Source of the DNA: an uncultured Acetatifactor sp.
GTDB lineage: Bacteria > Bacillota > Clostridia > Lachnospirales > Lachnospiraceae
DNA length: 19,219 bases
Assembly: GCA_948896875.1 (NCBI GenBank)
Contig: CAQUWW010000023.1
Coordinates: forward strand, 15,588 to 34,806
Direction of reading: 5' to 3'
Shown here: positions 1-7,145 of the stretch, in pieces
Numbering within the stretch: position 1 is the first letter of the stretch
Layout of the letters: every line of letters begins with the position of its first letter
The notes under the pieces: generated by a model
Told to the model about the DNA's origin: nothing
The model's database searches: none
Seen by the model: only the letters and a program-made list of their open reading frames with translations
Made by a program: the position numbers and the translations under genes

Positions 1-1282
1 TTTCCAGTATGGCTTTGTTACCATACGCTTTATACACTTCCCAGGGGCAGATTGTGGCGGCGTCTCCCCAGGCCGCGCTGGCATGAGGATTCTGCAGCAA
101 ATCCGGAATGACATGCCCCACATAACCGTCTTCATGCTGATCTGCGGCCATGTCTGCCAGCCATTTGGTGAAAAATTTTTCCGCGTCATAATTCAGACAG
201 GCGGTCCGAATGAATACCTGGGCATCTCCTGTCCAGCCCAGACGTTCGTCACGCTGGGGGCAGTCGGTGGGGACGTCCACAAAATTGCCTTTCTGGCCCC
301 ATATAATGTTGTCAAACAGCCGGTTCAGTGTAGGGTTGGAGCTGCTTAACCACCCGGTGCGTTTCATATCGGAATGGACAGCGATGGCGGTAAAGCATGC
401 CGGAGAAACGTTATCCAAACCTCCCGGGAACTGATTGACCCGGATGTAGCGGAAGCCCCAGAACGTCAGCTTCGGCTTGTAGGTCTGCAGACCGTCCCGG
501 CAGGTATAGTGGTACTGGGCTTTGGCGCTGCGATAATTTTCTGTGTAGAAATTTCCATCCTTGTCCATGACTTCTGCAAAGGACAAATCCAGGATCTCCC
601 CGGCGCTGCCCTCCAGCGTAGTCTCCACATATCCGGTGAGATTCTGACCAAAATCGATGACAAGCTCTCCCTTTGGAGTAGTGAACATACGAGCCCCGCA
701 TATGCGCTCCTGCTCTTTGATTTCCTCTCCCTGCTGGGGGATCAGGGTGTCAAAGGGACCATCAAAGCACACTGTCTTTCCGTCCAGAGCCGGTTCAAAA
801 GAGGCATCATAGATTTCCCCATTATAAATCTCAGAAAAACGTACCCTACTCTCGGAAACGGTCCAGCTTTCGTCGGAAAGTATGGTTTCCTGACTTCCGT
901 CCTGATAGGTGAGGGTCAGCTGAGCCAATAATCCGGCAGGCCTTTGGCGCAGACCTTCCTGCCAGGAAGAACCCTGCCAGCCGGGCATAGGGCTGCGATA
1001 CCAGCCTTTTCCCACTGTGACGGTCAGCAAATTGTCTCCCGTCAGCAGGCCGGTCACGTCATATTCCTGATATTGCAGTCTCTTGTAATAGCTGGTCCAG
1101 CCCGGCGCCAGAATAAAGTCGCCCACTCTCTTCCCATTCAGAGCCGCCTCGTAAACGCCCAGGGCGGTGATGGAAAGCCGGGCTTCCCGTACCTTTCCTG
1201 ACAGGGTAAAATGTTTGCCGTAGACAGGCGCAACATCGCCGGTATCTTCGGCAGGTTTGATCCAGTTCGCACTCCATTTCAT
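1..1282 (-). CDS. Alpha-L-rhamnosidase, GH78 family (partial, C-terminus beyond window)
   Basis: The minus frame is open from an ATG at 1282 to the left edge, giving the first 427 residues; GH78 enzymes are usually about 850-1000 residues, so roughly half is missing. An AGGAGG lies just upstream of the ATG (about 1291-1296). The N-terminal part (about residues 1-190) resembles the rhamnosidase N-terminal beta-sandwich, including NGKRVGDFILAPGWTSY. It is followed by the FGQN-type second sandwich domain and the start of the catalytic (alpha/alpha)6 barrel. The clearest signature is VPTDCPQRDERLGW followed by TGDAQ, the conserved acidic cluster of GH78 that contains the general acid, then ASAAWGDAATICPW. 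No signal peptide is seen, so the enzyme is probably cytoplasmic and removes terminal L-rhamnose from imported glycosides or oligosaccharides. The divergent AraC gene is its likely regulator. The family call is firm; the exact substrate is inferred. Confidence 0.93.
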   Translation of the reverse strand, partial: MKWSANWIKPAEDTGDVAPVYGKHFTLSGKVREARLSITALGVYEAALNGKRVGDFILAPGWTSYYKRLQYQEYDVTGLLTGDNLLTVTVGKGWYRSPMPGWQGSSWQEGLRQRPAGLLAQLTLTYQDGSQETILSDESWTVSESRVRFSEIYNGEIYDASFEPALDGKTVCFDGPFDTLIPQQGEEIKEQERICGARMFTTPKGELVIDFGQNLTGYVETTLEGSAGEILDLSFAEVMDKDGNFYTENYRSAKAQYHYTCRDGLQTYKPKLTFWGFRYIRVNQFPGGLDNVSPACFTAIAVHSDMKRTGWLSSSNPTLNRLFDNIIWGQKGNFVDVPTDCPQRDERLGWTGDAQVFIRTACLNYDAEKFFTKWLADMAADQHEDGYVGHVIPDLLQNPHASAAWGDAATICPWEVYKAYGNKAILE

Positions 1283-1300
1283 ATTCTTATACCTCCTATT

Positions 1301-1504
1301 ATAGTTCCGAGGATGCCATTTTGGTGCCAGGGCTTAGTGGGATAATTCGTGGCCGCAAGAGAAGCGCCCCCAAATTATCCCGGCACCGCAATGGCATCCT
1401 CTGATTTTAGTTCCGCAAGTGTTCATTCAATGCCATATCACGGGCATAATTTGTGGCCGCAAAGGAGCGTCCCCAAATCATGCCGGCATTGAACGACCAC
1501 TTGC
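1301..1504. repeat. Two tandem imperfect hairpins with the same loop and different arms
   Basis: Each unit begins with a similar lead-in (ATAGTTCCG at 1301, TTAGTTCCG at 1408). Unit 1 pairs 1309-1320 with 1390-1401, 1323-1328 with 1382-1387 and 1339-1347 with 1373-1381. Unit 2 pairs 1415-1421 with 1498-1504, 1426-1434 with 1485-1493 and 1443-1452 with 1475-1484 (9 of 10). The apical regions share GTGGCCGCAA (1349-1358 and 1453-1462) followed by GCG and a C run, while the arms differ and still pair. They lie in the gap between divergent genes, 5' of the GH78 start. Function is unknown; a structured leader or an intergenic palindromic repeat are both possible. Confidence 0.75.
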
Positions 1505-1525
1505 TGATTATAGTCCCGAGGCTGC

Positions 1526-1600
1526 ATGCGCCAAAATGAGCTTTTTTGCTCATTTTGTGTGCATCATGTTACAGTTTACGGCAAGGCCGTGAACTGTAAC
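1526..1600. repeat. Two further hairpins in the rhamnosidase/AraC gap
   Basis: A third lead-in (TATAGTCCCGAGG, 1510-1522) precedes a stem of 1526-1541 with 1548-1564 around a T6 loop. It lacks the GTGGCCGCAA loop of the two previous units. Directly after it, 1568-1582 pairs with 1586-1600 (15 pairs counting one G-U on the plus strand) around an AAG triloop closed by GC. No T run follows either on the plus strand, so neither looks like a standard terminator for plus transcripts. Beyond them, GTATC-A-GATAC (1611-1621) is a small dyad that could be an operator. I see no convincing -35/-10 pair for the AraC gene. Confidence 0.65.
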
Positions 1601-1704
1601 TATGTTCACTGTATCAGATACCGGGATGATAAAAAAGACTTGTTTTTGACTGAAAATGGGTGTATTTTTAACCTATAAAATACAGGGAGTGAGGCGGGGA
1701 GAAC

Positions 1705-2598
1705 ATGCAAAACAGATATACGATTTCTTTTCGATCATTTGCAGATAATGTCAGAGACAGGCTGGCGATCAAGCCTTTTGTGCAGGAGGATACTATGGTA
1801 CATGATCACGACTGCTTTGAGCTGGCCTACGTGACGGGAGGGACCGCGGAGCAGACGCTGGATGGGATTACCGATACGGTGCGGCAGGGGGACTTTTTTA
1901 TCATCGATTGCGGAAGCAGTCACAGTTATCAGAACTGCAGGAATTTTACGCTGATAAATTGTCTGTTTCTGGCGGAAGTCATAGACGATACTCTGGCGGG
2001 ACATAAATCCTTTGAAGAGCTGCTGCGGGTGTGTCTGATTCGTTACCACAGGCAGTACCTGGGGAAAACATCGGCCAACCGGATTTTCCATGATAGAGAC
2101 GGCCGTGTGCTGCGGCTTCTGGAAGGAATGCAGGAGGAATATCTCAGGAAAGATACGGGGTATGAGGAAATTTTTCGGGGAAGGCTGTTGGAAATATTGA
2201 TCCTGACCATGCGTCAGGTGGTGAGGGAACAGGGAGAGAAGGATATGGCACAGCAGCTGAGGAAAAATGCAAAAAGTGATATGGTATTGGAAGCGTTACA
2301 GTTTCTGGAAGCCCATTATGAAGAGCGGGCGGTGCTTCAGCTTTTTTGCCGGAAATATCATTATAGTCTGCCCTATGTCAGCCGGCGCTTCAGGCAGGAA
2401 ACCGGCATGACGGCATTGGCTTATCTGCAGAAGATCCGGGTGGAGAAATGCTGTGAGCTTCTGGCAGGCAGCAATCAGCCCATACAGGCCATCGCCCGGG
2501 AGGCGGGCTATGACGACACCAAATTTTTCAACCAGGTCTTTAAACGGCTGGTGGGCCTGACTCCCGGGGAATATAGAAAGGCTGCCTTACATCCGTGA
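1705..2598 (+). CDS. AraC-family transcriptional regulator
   Basis: A 297-residue protein of normal AraC/XylS length. Residues about 20-95 form a cupin-like sugar-sensing domain (HDHDCFELAYVTGG, then a GDFFIIDCGSSHSY turn). Residues about 190-293 hold the two helix-turn-helix motifs: YVSRRFRQETGMTALAYLQK and IQAIAREAGYDDTKFFNQVF followed by the family signature FKRLVGLTPGEYRK. The ATG at 1705 follows GGGGAG at a good distance. It is divergent from the GH78 gene and convergent with the epimerase, so it is probably a local activator responding to rhamnose or a rhamnoside; the inducer is inferred from context only. A CCGG-rich stretch and an A-run follow the stop, with no clear terminator. Confidence 0.9.
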   Translation: MQNRYTISFRSFADNVRDRLAIKPFVQEDTMVHDHDCFELAYVTGGTAEQTLDGITDTVRQGDFFIIDCGSSHSYQNCRNFTLINCLFLAEVIDDTLAGHKSFEELLRVCLIRYHRQYLGKTSANRIFHDRDGRVLRLLEGMQEEYLRKDTGYEEIFRGRLLEILILTMRQVVREQGEKDMAQQLRKNAKSDMVLEALQFLEAHYEERAVLQLFCRKYHYSLPYVSRRFRQETGMTALAYLQKIRVEKCCELLAGSNQPIQAIAREAGYDDTKFFNQVFKRLVGLTPGEYRKAALHP

Positions 2599-2673
2599 GA
2601 AGACCCGGAATATCCGGCGGAATGTTTGGCAGCGATTCGGATTTAAAAAAAAGAAAGACAAAGGATGCTATGT

Positions 2674-3477
2674 TCAGCATGGTCTAAAGGAGAAGCGGTA
2701 GTCTCTGGATTCTCCTCCGGGCAGATGCTGGACATATTTTTTCTCCAGCAGATTGGTATCCAATACCTGGTCCATGGTTCCGCCGCACCAGGGCTCCAGG
2801 CAGAGAAAGGGAGCATTCTTCTTCACCGGGGTCCAGAAGGCGATGCTGGGATAGTCCGGGAAATCGAACTGCAGCCCCCGTTCCGTCTCATGGTGAATCA
2901 GCTTCACGGACCGACATTTCAGATTCTCAAACAGGATTGCGTCGTTGTCGAATTTGGAGTAAGTCAGAGGAAAATCCGGTATGGTCTCATCCGCAAAACG
3001 GAGCAGATAATCCTCGAAGCGTTCCCCGGCTTCCATGGGACAGAAGAATCCGGGATGTCCGCCCACAAGGAAGGGCATCTCCTCTGCTCCCTGGTTACGG
3101 ACTCCATAAGTGACTTCCAGGGCAGATTCCTGTAAACGGAAGGTGACAGTAAAGGTAAAGGAATACGGGTAGACAGAGAGGGTGAAATCGTTGGCCTGGG
3201 CAGTCAGAACCACATAGTCCGCACCCTGCTCCCGAACTTCAAATTCAACATCCTTTATGAAGCCATGTCGTGGAATTTTGTAGGCGGTGCCGTGAATGGT
3301 TACCGTTTCAGGTACCGGACCGATGTAGGGGAACAGAACCGGTGAAGTTTTGGCCCAATAGGCAGGGTCCTTCTGCCATAAATATTCTTTTCCAGCCGTT
3401 GTCTGATAGGACAGCAGTTCGGCGCCGTGAGTTTGACAGGTGACGACGGCATTCTGGTTTCTGATTGTAATCTTCAT
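2674..3477 (-). CDS. Aldose 1-epimerase family protein (LacX-like)
   Basis: A 267-residue protein of the galactose-mutarotase-like beta-sandwich superfamily, close to the LacX/YeaD subgroup in length. Conserved elements are the N-terminal GAELLSYQ, the LFPYIGPVP stretch, the first conserved histidine in IPRHGFIKDVEFEV (about residue 71) and the second in FLVGGHPGFFCP, then a late acidic region (FLCLEPWCGG) matching the position of the family's catalytic glutamate. It should interconvert anomers of an aldose or sugar phosphate in the cytoplasm. A ribosome binding site AGGAAAGG lies about 12 bases upstream of the ATG, a little far. Proximity to a rhamnosidase suggests hexose or deoxyhexose metabolism, but the substrate cannot be read from the sequence. 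A small ATGCT/AGCAT hairpin and a T-rich tract follow its stop on the minus strand. Confidence 0.85.
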   Translation of the reverse strand: MKITIRNQNAVVTCQTHGAELLSYQTTAGKEYLWQKDPAYWAKTSPVLFPYIGPVPETVTIHGTAYKIPRHGFIKDVEFEVREQGADYVVLTAQANDFTLSVYPYSFTFTVTFRLQESALEVTYGVRNQGAEEMPFLVGGHPGFFCPMEAGERFEDYLLRFADETIPDFPLTYSKFDNDAILFENLKCRSVKLIHHETERGLQFDFPDYPSIAFWTPVKKNAPFLCLEPWCGGTMDQVLDTNLLEKKYVQHLPGGESRDYRFSFRPC

Positions 3478-3512
3478 AAAATGTCCATACCTTTCCTGAG
3501 ATTTGAAAATTT

Positions 3513-3518
3513 ATTATA
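3513..3518 (-). promoter_or_regulatory. -10 element for the aldose epimerase
   Basis: The minus strand carries a perfect TATAAT here, 36 bases from the epimerase start. The best -35-like hexamer is TTGTCA (3539-3544, minus) but the spacer would be 20, so only the -10 is supported. Confidence 0.4.
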
Positions 3519-3540
3519 CTCGTGAACTTATTTATTCTTG

Positions 3541-3570
3541 ACAATAGAAGCGTTGCTTAGCTTCTATTGT
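3541..3570. repeat. Perfect 11-bp intergenic hairpin
   Basis: ACAATAGAAGC (3541-3551) pairs perfectly with GCTTCTATTGT (3560-3570) around an 8-base loop. The outer arm ACAATAGAA recurs in the hairpin at 7078-7111, so the two are probably related elements. No T run follows on either strand. The rest of the gap to 3743 shows only GTTCGGACG-type short repeats (around 3601 and 3661). Confidence 0.7.
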
Positions 3571-3743
3571 ATGCCACTTATTGCACCGGCATTGTGGAAG
3601 CGTTCGGACGTTTACATTTAGATTGGCAATTGTTTTTGTTCATGAGTATATATTGTAACAGTTCGGACGGTTCACCGAATAGTTTCATTATAGCAGACAG
3701 GGGTCAAAAGGTCCATAAATTTAACCACAGAATAGAAATATTG

Positions 3744-3774
3744 TTGACAAAACAGGGCGGGGGGGTAATATAAT
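3744..3774 (+). promoter_or_regulatory. Sigma-A-type promoter of the zinc-ribbon operon
   Basis: A perfect TTGACA (3744-3749) and a perfect TATAAT (3769-3774) are separated by 19 bases; the spacer contains a run of seven G. TAATAT at 3766-3771 would give a 16-base spacer. It lies about 95 bases upstream of the first zinc-ribbon gene. Confidence 0.7.
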
Positions 3775-3869
3775 CCTGTACCAAAATAAATGCTATCACG
3801 AAGCAGAAAAACGGCAGCGGAAACAGTAGGAAAAGCGGGCTGTAAAACGGACACAGGAGGGAGAAAGAA

Positions 3870-4346
3870 ATGAAGATCTTAAGCAATCTTGGAAATCTGG
3901 GCAATCTTGCCAACATAGGCGCACAGCGGGAATCACCGGAAATGAGAATGGCCCTGGACAATATCGCACAGGTGGATGGGGAGATACAGCAGAAAATCTT
4001 TCAACTGGGCCAGGCCTACTATGAGGAGAACAAGGCTAAGAAAGAGGACGATCTGGAGGAGAAGTATGCTCCGTTTGTGCAGATGGTCAAGAAGCTGGAG
4101 GAGAACAGGAAGGGCTATTACAAGAACAAGCTGCGTCTGGAAGGGCTGATGATGTGTGAGAACTGCGGAGCCACCATATCCTATGGAAGCGTGTTCTGCA
4201 ATCAGTGCGGGAAGAAAGCAGACGAGAAGTCAGAGGACGGAGGAATGCCGGTAAGTGCGCCGGAAACGCCAAAATGCAGCCAATGTGGCGCTGTGTTGGA
4301 GGAAGGAAGCCTGTTCTGCACATCATGCGGTGCAAAGGTGGGATAA
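3870..4346 (+). CDS. Double zinc-ribbon protein with helical N-terminal region
   Basis: A 158-residue protein with no membrane segment. Residues 1-20 contain a short repetitive LGNLGNLANIG stretch, 25-92 are charged and predicted helical (possible coiled coil), and the C-terminal part holds two zinc ribbons: C96/C99/C110/C113 (CENCG ... CNQCG) and C136/C139/C150/C153 (CSQCG ... CTSCG), joined by an acidic, proline-containing linker. AGGAGGG precedes the ATG. It is first in a unit with two further zinc-ribbon genes, 33 bases before the next start. I do not recognise a specific family beyond zinc ribbon; the domain order suggests a scaffold or nucleic-acid/protein adaptor, but no reaction can be assigned. 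Confidence 0.85.
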   Translation: MKILSNLGNLGNLANIGAQRESPEMRMALDNIAQVDGEIQQKIFQLGQAYYEENKAKKEDDLEEKYAPFVQMVKKLEENRKGYYKNKLRLEGLMMCENCGATISYGSVFCNQCGKKADEKSEDGGMPVSAPETPKCSQCGAVLEEGSLFCTSCGAKVG

Positions 4347-4379
4347 GACAGAAAGATACCGATATAAGGAGAGGGGTTA

Positions 4380-5036
4380 ATGTACTGTAAGAAGTGTGGG
4401 AACGACATAAAGGATGGGGCGGGCTTCTGCCCGAAATGCGGAGAGAAAGTGGAGGCATTTTCCGGAAAGGCGCCTGCCAATATGCAGCCTGGGATGTCCT
4501 GGGCGGGGACAGGGACGCTGCCTGCGCAAAAAAAACCGGGCCTGACCGGCGGACAGAAGAAAATGATAGTCATAGCGGCAGGTGTGGTTGTCGTAGTATT
4601 ACTGCTGATCCTCCTGATCCCCAGGCTGGGACGGGGGGAGGAACAGGTCGTCTATTCATTGACAGGGACATGGTACAGCGAGGATGCAGTGAACCTGGAA
4701 AATGCCATATCGGGGCTGCTGTCAGAGGAGGCAGGGCTGGAGGACTGGATCGTTGACAGCGTCATGGAGATGACAGGGCTTTCGTACCTGGGGGATATAA
4801 CCGTGACCTTTGACGAGAGCGGTGGTCTATGGCTGGGGGGAGGGGGACTTGCTATTACAATAGGTTCCTTCTCTTATCAGAAAATGGAGGATAACACACT
4901 GATGCTGAAATACGCGATTGACGTGCCGGTTGTGGGGGAGATCGCGGTCTCCTATCAGGCAAAATATACACTGGACAAGGACAGCCTTACGCTGGACCTG
5001 TTCGGTCAGAAGGCGAAATTCCGGCGGCAGGAGTAA
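4380..5036 (+). CDS. Zinc-ribbon, single-pass membrane protein with extracytoplasmic domain
   Basis: A 218-residue protein. A zinc ribbon occupies the extreme N-terminus (C3/C6/C17/C20), followed by a Pro/Gly/Ala-rich linker (25-58), one strong membrane helix (about 62-80, IVIAAGVVVVVLLLILLIP) and a domain of about 130 residues with LTGTWYSEDAVNLENAISG and beta-rich repeats, which resembles lipocalin/copper-resistance-like 'does X have a Y' barrels only in general pattern. By the positive-inside rule (GGQKK before the helix) the zinc ribbon is cytoplasmic and the C-terminal domain outside. AGGAGAGG lies before the ATG. It is the middle gene of the three-gene unit. The architecture is common in Clostridia but the function is not known to me. 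Confidence 0.85.
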   Translation: MYCKKCGNDIKDGAGFCPKCGEKVEAFSGKAPANMQPGMSWAGTGTLPAQKKPGLTGGQKKMIVIAAGVVVVVLLLILLIPRLGRGEEQVVYSLTGTWYSEDAVNLENAISGLLSEEAGLEDWIVDSVMEMTGLSYLGDITVTFDESGGLWLGGGGLAITIGSFSYQKMEDNTLMLKYAIDVPVVGEIAVSYQAKYTLDKDSLTLDLFGQKAKFRRQE

Positions 5037-5091
5037 GATAGCGGTCTGCGGAGGTGAGCAGACGATTCAGGAAGAAGGAGGAGAGACACAG

Positions 5092-5706
5092 ATGAAATGT
5101 TTTAAGTGCGGTGCGGAGGCACCGGCAGGAAATAAGTTCTGCCCACATTGCGGCGCATCCATGTCCGTAGGGCAGCCTGCAGGCGGAATGGGGCAGAATC
5201 AGGCAGGTCCGGGTCAGGGAGGGCCTAATATGCAGATGCAGAATCCCGGACAACAAAATGTCGGCTATCAAAATGCGGGGTATCAGAATGCGGGGTATCA
5301 AAATGCGGGGTATCAGAATCCAGGATACCAGAATGCTGGATACCCAAATGCAGGCTATCCAACCCCTGGCTATCCGATTCCCAGGAATACGGCAAATTCG
5401 ATAGCTACAGCATCCATGATATTGGGGATAGTGGGAGATGTCGTTATTGGGATTGGAGGTGTTATTGCGATGTCTGCCGAGCGAAAGGTACTGGGATATG
5501 GAACCGGATATTATGATGAGTCAACTATGATGGTGGGTGCATTAATAGAAAGTGCAGGAATGATTTGTGCACTGGTAGGATTTATATTGGCTATCTGCAG
5601 TCTGGTAAAGAAAACCACGAAAAAAGGAAAGGCGATTACAGGTCTTGTGTGTAGCAGCATTGTTGCCATTTTCCTAATATTAGTTGTAAGTGCTTTTGTG
5701 GATTAG
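5092..5706 (+). CDS. Zinc-ribbon, GYQNA-repeat, multi-pass membrane protein (DUF4190-like)
   Basis: A 204-residue protein. The start is set at the ATG at 5092, right after AGGAGGAG; the same frame extends further upstream through the previous gene but without such a site, and the zinc ribbon begins exactly at this methionine. Domains: zinc ribbon C3/C6/C17/C20, a Gly/Gln/Met-rich linker (25-57), eight pentapeptide repeats GYxxx (58-97, mostly GYQNA then GYPxP), and three likely membrane segments (about 104-127, 147-172, 180-203) with a basic KKTTKKGKA loop before the last one, typical of DUF4190-like proteins. The cysteine spacing is identical to the preceding gene, so these two share a module. 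The GYQNA tract is probably a flexible, low-complexity cytoplasmic tail. Function unknown. Confidence 0.85.
   Translation: MKCFKCGAEAPAGNKFCPHCGASMSVGQPAGGMGQNQAGPGQGGPNMQMQNPGQQNVGYQNAGYQNAGYQNAGYQNPGYQNAGYPNAGYPTPGYPIPRNTANSIATASMILGIVGDVVIGIGGVIAMSAERKVLGYGTGYYDESTMMVGALIESAGMICALVGFILAICSLVKKTTKKGKAITGLVCSSIVAIFLILVVSAFVD
5263..5382 (+). repeat. 15-base coding tandem repeat (eight GYxxx units)
   Basis: Eight consecutive 15-base units encode GYQNA (three), GYQNP, GYQNA, GYPNA, GYPTP and GYPIP. The first units are nearly identical at DNA level (GGGTATCARAATGC), while later ones diverge, consistent with recent slippage expansion at the 5' end of the array. Confidence 0.9.
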
Positions 5707-5762
5707 CTTCTAAGTTGCTGCAAAACATTAGAAATACATAAGCAGTATTGCAACATTCCGGT

Positions 5763-5849
5763 ATTCGGCCCAGGGCCTGGAATCCGAAAATTTACAGAGT
5801 GAAAAACCAAGTGCGCAGCCTCAATTTGACCGGGGCTGCGTAGATTTTT
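5763..5849 (+). terminator. Hairpin plus Rho-independent terminator of the zinc-ribbon operon
   Basis: CGCAGCC (5814-5820) pairs perfectly with GGCTGCG (5834-5840) and is followed by TAGATTTTT, a reasonable intrinsic terminator about 110 bases past the third zinc-ribbon stop. Before it, GGCC-CAG-GGCC (5767-5777), flanked by ATTC and GAAT, forms another compact hairpin. The remaining 5850-6101 gap shows a 15-base repeat at 5950 and a weak promoter at 6032. Confidence 0.6.
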
Positions 5850-5949
5850 GCGCTTTGAGACAGATATGAGAGCGTCGATATTCTTGAAGAAAAGAGCCGT
5901 TCCAAACCTGTATCCTATGGAAGCAGCGGAACAAAAAGATTTATAAAAT

Positions 5950-5964
5950 CAGGAAACGATAATA
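5950..5964 (+). repeat. 15-base intergenic repeat, copy 1
   Basis: CAGGAAACGATAATA occurs here, upstream of the DegV gene, and again exactly at 7681-7695 upstream of the AP endonuclease gene. No dyad is evident. Meaning unknown. Confidence 0.6.
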
Positions 5965-6031
5965 AGTAGTTAAAATAACCACATTAAAAAGAACAGGATA
6001 CTATAAAATGTGATAAACAAGACAAAATCTA

Positions 6032-6060
6032 TTGCTATTTCTGGCAATCAATGGTATTCT
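6032..6060 (+). promoter_or_regulatory. Candidate promoter of the DegV gene
   Basis: TTGCTA (6032-6037) and TATTCT (6055-6060) are 17 bases apart and lie about 40 bases upstream of the DegV start. Each hexamer matches four of six consensus positions, so this is a modest candidate. Confidence 0.4.
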
Positions 6061-6101
6061 ATACATTACAGATGAATACATAAGTAGAAGGTGGTTGTGT
6101 T

Positions 6102-7004
6102 ATGAGCGAAGCATTTCATATTATCAGTGACGGTTCCTGTGATCTGCCGGAGAAGCTGGTAGAGGAAAAGAATATCACAGTGGTTCCTTTTTATGTGTCC
6201 TTTGATGACAAGAATTATGTGAAAGAAAATGTGGAGATCGGAATCCGGGATTTTTATCAGCAGATGGTAGATCGCAAGGGTGTATATCCCAAATCTTCCA
6301 TGCCTTCCGCTCAGGATTATATGGAAGTATTTTTGCCCTTTGTGAAGGAGGACATTCCCCTGATCTGTATCTGCATTACCACGAAATTCAGCGGGTCCAT
6401 GCAGTCTGCGCTCAATGCAAAAGCCATGATTACGGAAGAATATCCGGAGGCGGAGATTACGGTGATTGACTCCTGTGTGGATACGGTGCTACAGGGACTG
6501 TATGTGCTGGAGGCGGTTGAACTCAGAGACAGCGGTAGGAGCTACAAAGAGACGGTGAAGCGTCTGGAAGAAATCAAGAACAGCGGAAGAATCTTTTTTA
6601 CAGTTGGGGATATGGAGTATCTGAAGCATGGCGGCCGCATCGGGAAAGTGACTGCGGTAGCAGGCAGCGTACTTGGAATCCGCCCGGTGATTACACTGAA
6701 GGAAGGCGAGATATTCCCTTCCGGCATCGGCAGAGGCAGGAAGCGTACCACGGAGAAAGCGCTGGAGCTTTTGCTGGACTATCTGGCCGGTGGCCTGAAC
6801 AGCGAATGCTACAGTATCTGTGTGGGATTTGGCTATGATTATGAGGAGGCGGTAGCATTCAGAGACCATGCGTTGGAAACCTTACGGGAAAAAGGTTTCG
6901 ATGTGAAGGAGATTCCCATCTATCAGATAGGGGCCACTATCAGCGTGCATACCGGGCCGTATCCGTTGGGATTTGGAATCCTTGAAAAAGCCATTCATTC
7001 ATAA
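6102..7004 (+). CDS. DegV-family fatty-acid-binding protein
   Basis: A 300-residue protein of usual DegV length (about 280-300). N-terminal HIISDGSCDLP, the middle SSMPSAQDY and ITTKFSGSMQSALNAK, and the later FFTVGDMEYLKHGGRIGK and LGIRPVITLKEGEI are the family's characteristic blocks around the bound fatty-acid carboxylate. Known members (such as FakB) hold a fatty acid and present it to the kinase FakA for phosphorylation, feeding phospholipid synthesis; no FakA gene is in this window. Most Lachnospiraceae carry several DegV paralogues, so the specific lipid is unknown. AAGGTGG precedes the ATG at 6102. It appears monocistronic: terminator upstream, hairpins downstream. Confidence 0.95.
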   Translation: MSEAFHIISDGSCDLPEKLVEEKNITVVPFYVSFDDKNYVKENVEIGIRDFYQQMVDRKGVYPKSSMPSAQDYMEVFLPFVKEDIPLICICITTKFSGSMQSALNAKAMITEEYPEAEITVIDSCVDTVLQGLYVLEAVELRDSGRSYKETVKRLEEIKNSGRIFFTVGDMEYLKHGGRIGKVTAVAGSVLGIRPVITLKEGEIFPSGIGRGRKRTTEKALELLLDYLAGGLNSECYSICVGFGYDYEEAVAFRDHALETLREKGFDVKEIPIYQIGATISVHTGPYPLGFGILEKAIHS

Positions 7005-7042
7005 GCAGGCGAATTCAGATAAGGTTTGTAAAGTTATGGCAG

Positions 7043-7111
7043 GGCATAGATGCAGAGCAGCTATGCCTTAATTTATGACAATAGAATCCTCGCAGAGCGT
7101 GGATTCTATTG
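7043..7111. repeat. Two consecutive hairpins sharing a GCAGAGC loop
   Basis: GGCATAG (7043-7049) pairs with CTATGCC (7061-7067), then CAATAGAATCC (7079-7089) pairs with GGATTCTATTG (7101-7111). The arms are unrelated but both loops contain GCAGAGC, which itself forms a GC-AGA-GC mini-hairpin. The second hairpin shares the outer arm ACAATAGAA with the element at 3541-3570. Only TTAATTT follows the first hairpin, so terminator function for degV is possible but weak. Confidence 0.65.
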
Positions 7112-7145
7112 ATCATGACAAAAAATAAAAGAAGGAGGAGCTTAT

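Noticed and set aside
83..1277. Several open frames on both strands within the first 1.3 kb
   Set aside because: They are shadows of the continuous minus-strand GH78 frame, which has domain motifs and a ribosome binding site.
1301..1504. CRISPR array or riboswitch in the rhamnosidase upstream region
   Set aside because: There are only two or three units with internally paired, diverged arms and no spacer pattern; no known riboswitch core could be recognised.
4918..5091. Longer start for the third zinc-ribbon protein
   Set aside because: It would overlap the preceding gene by over 100 bases; the ATG at 5092 has AGGAGG and begins the zinc ribbon exactly.
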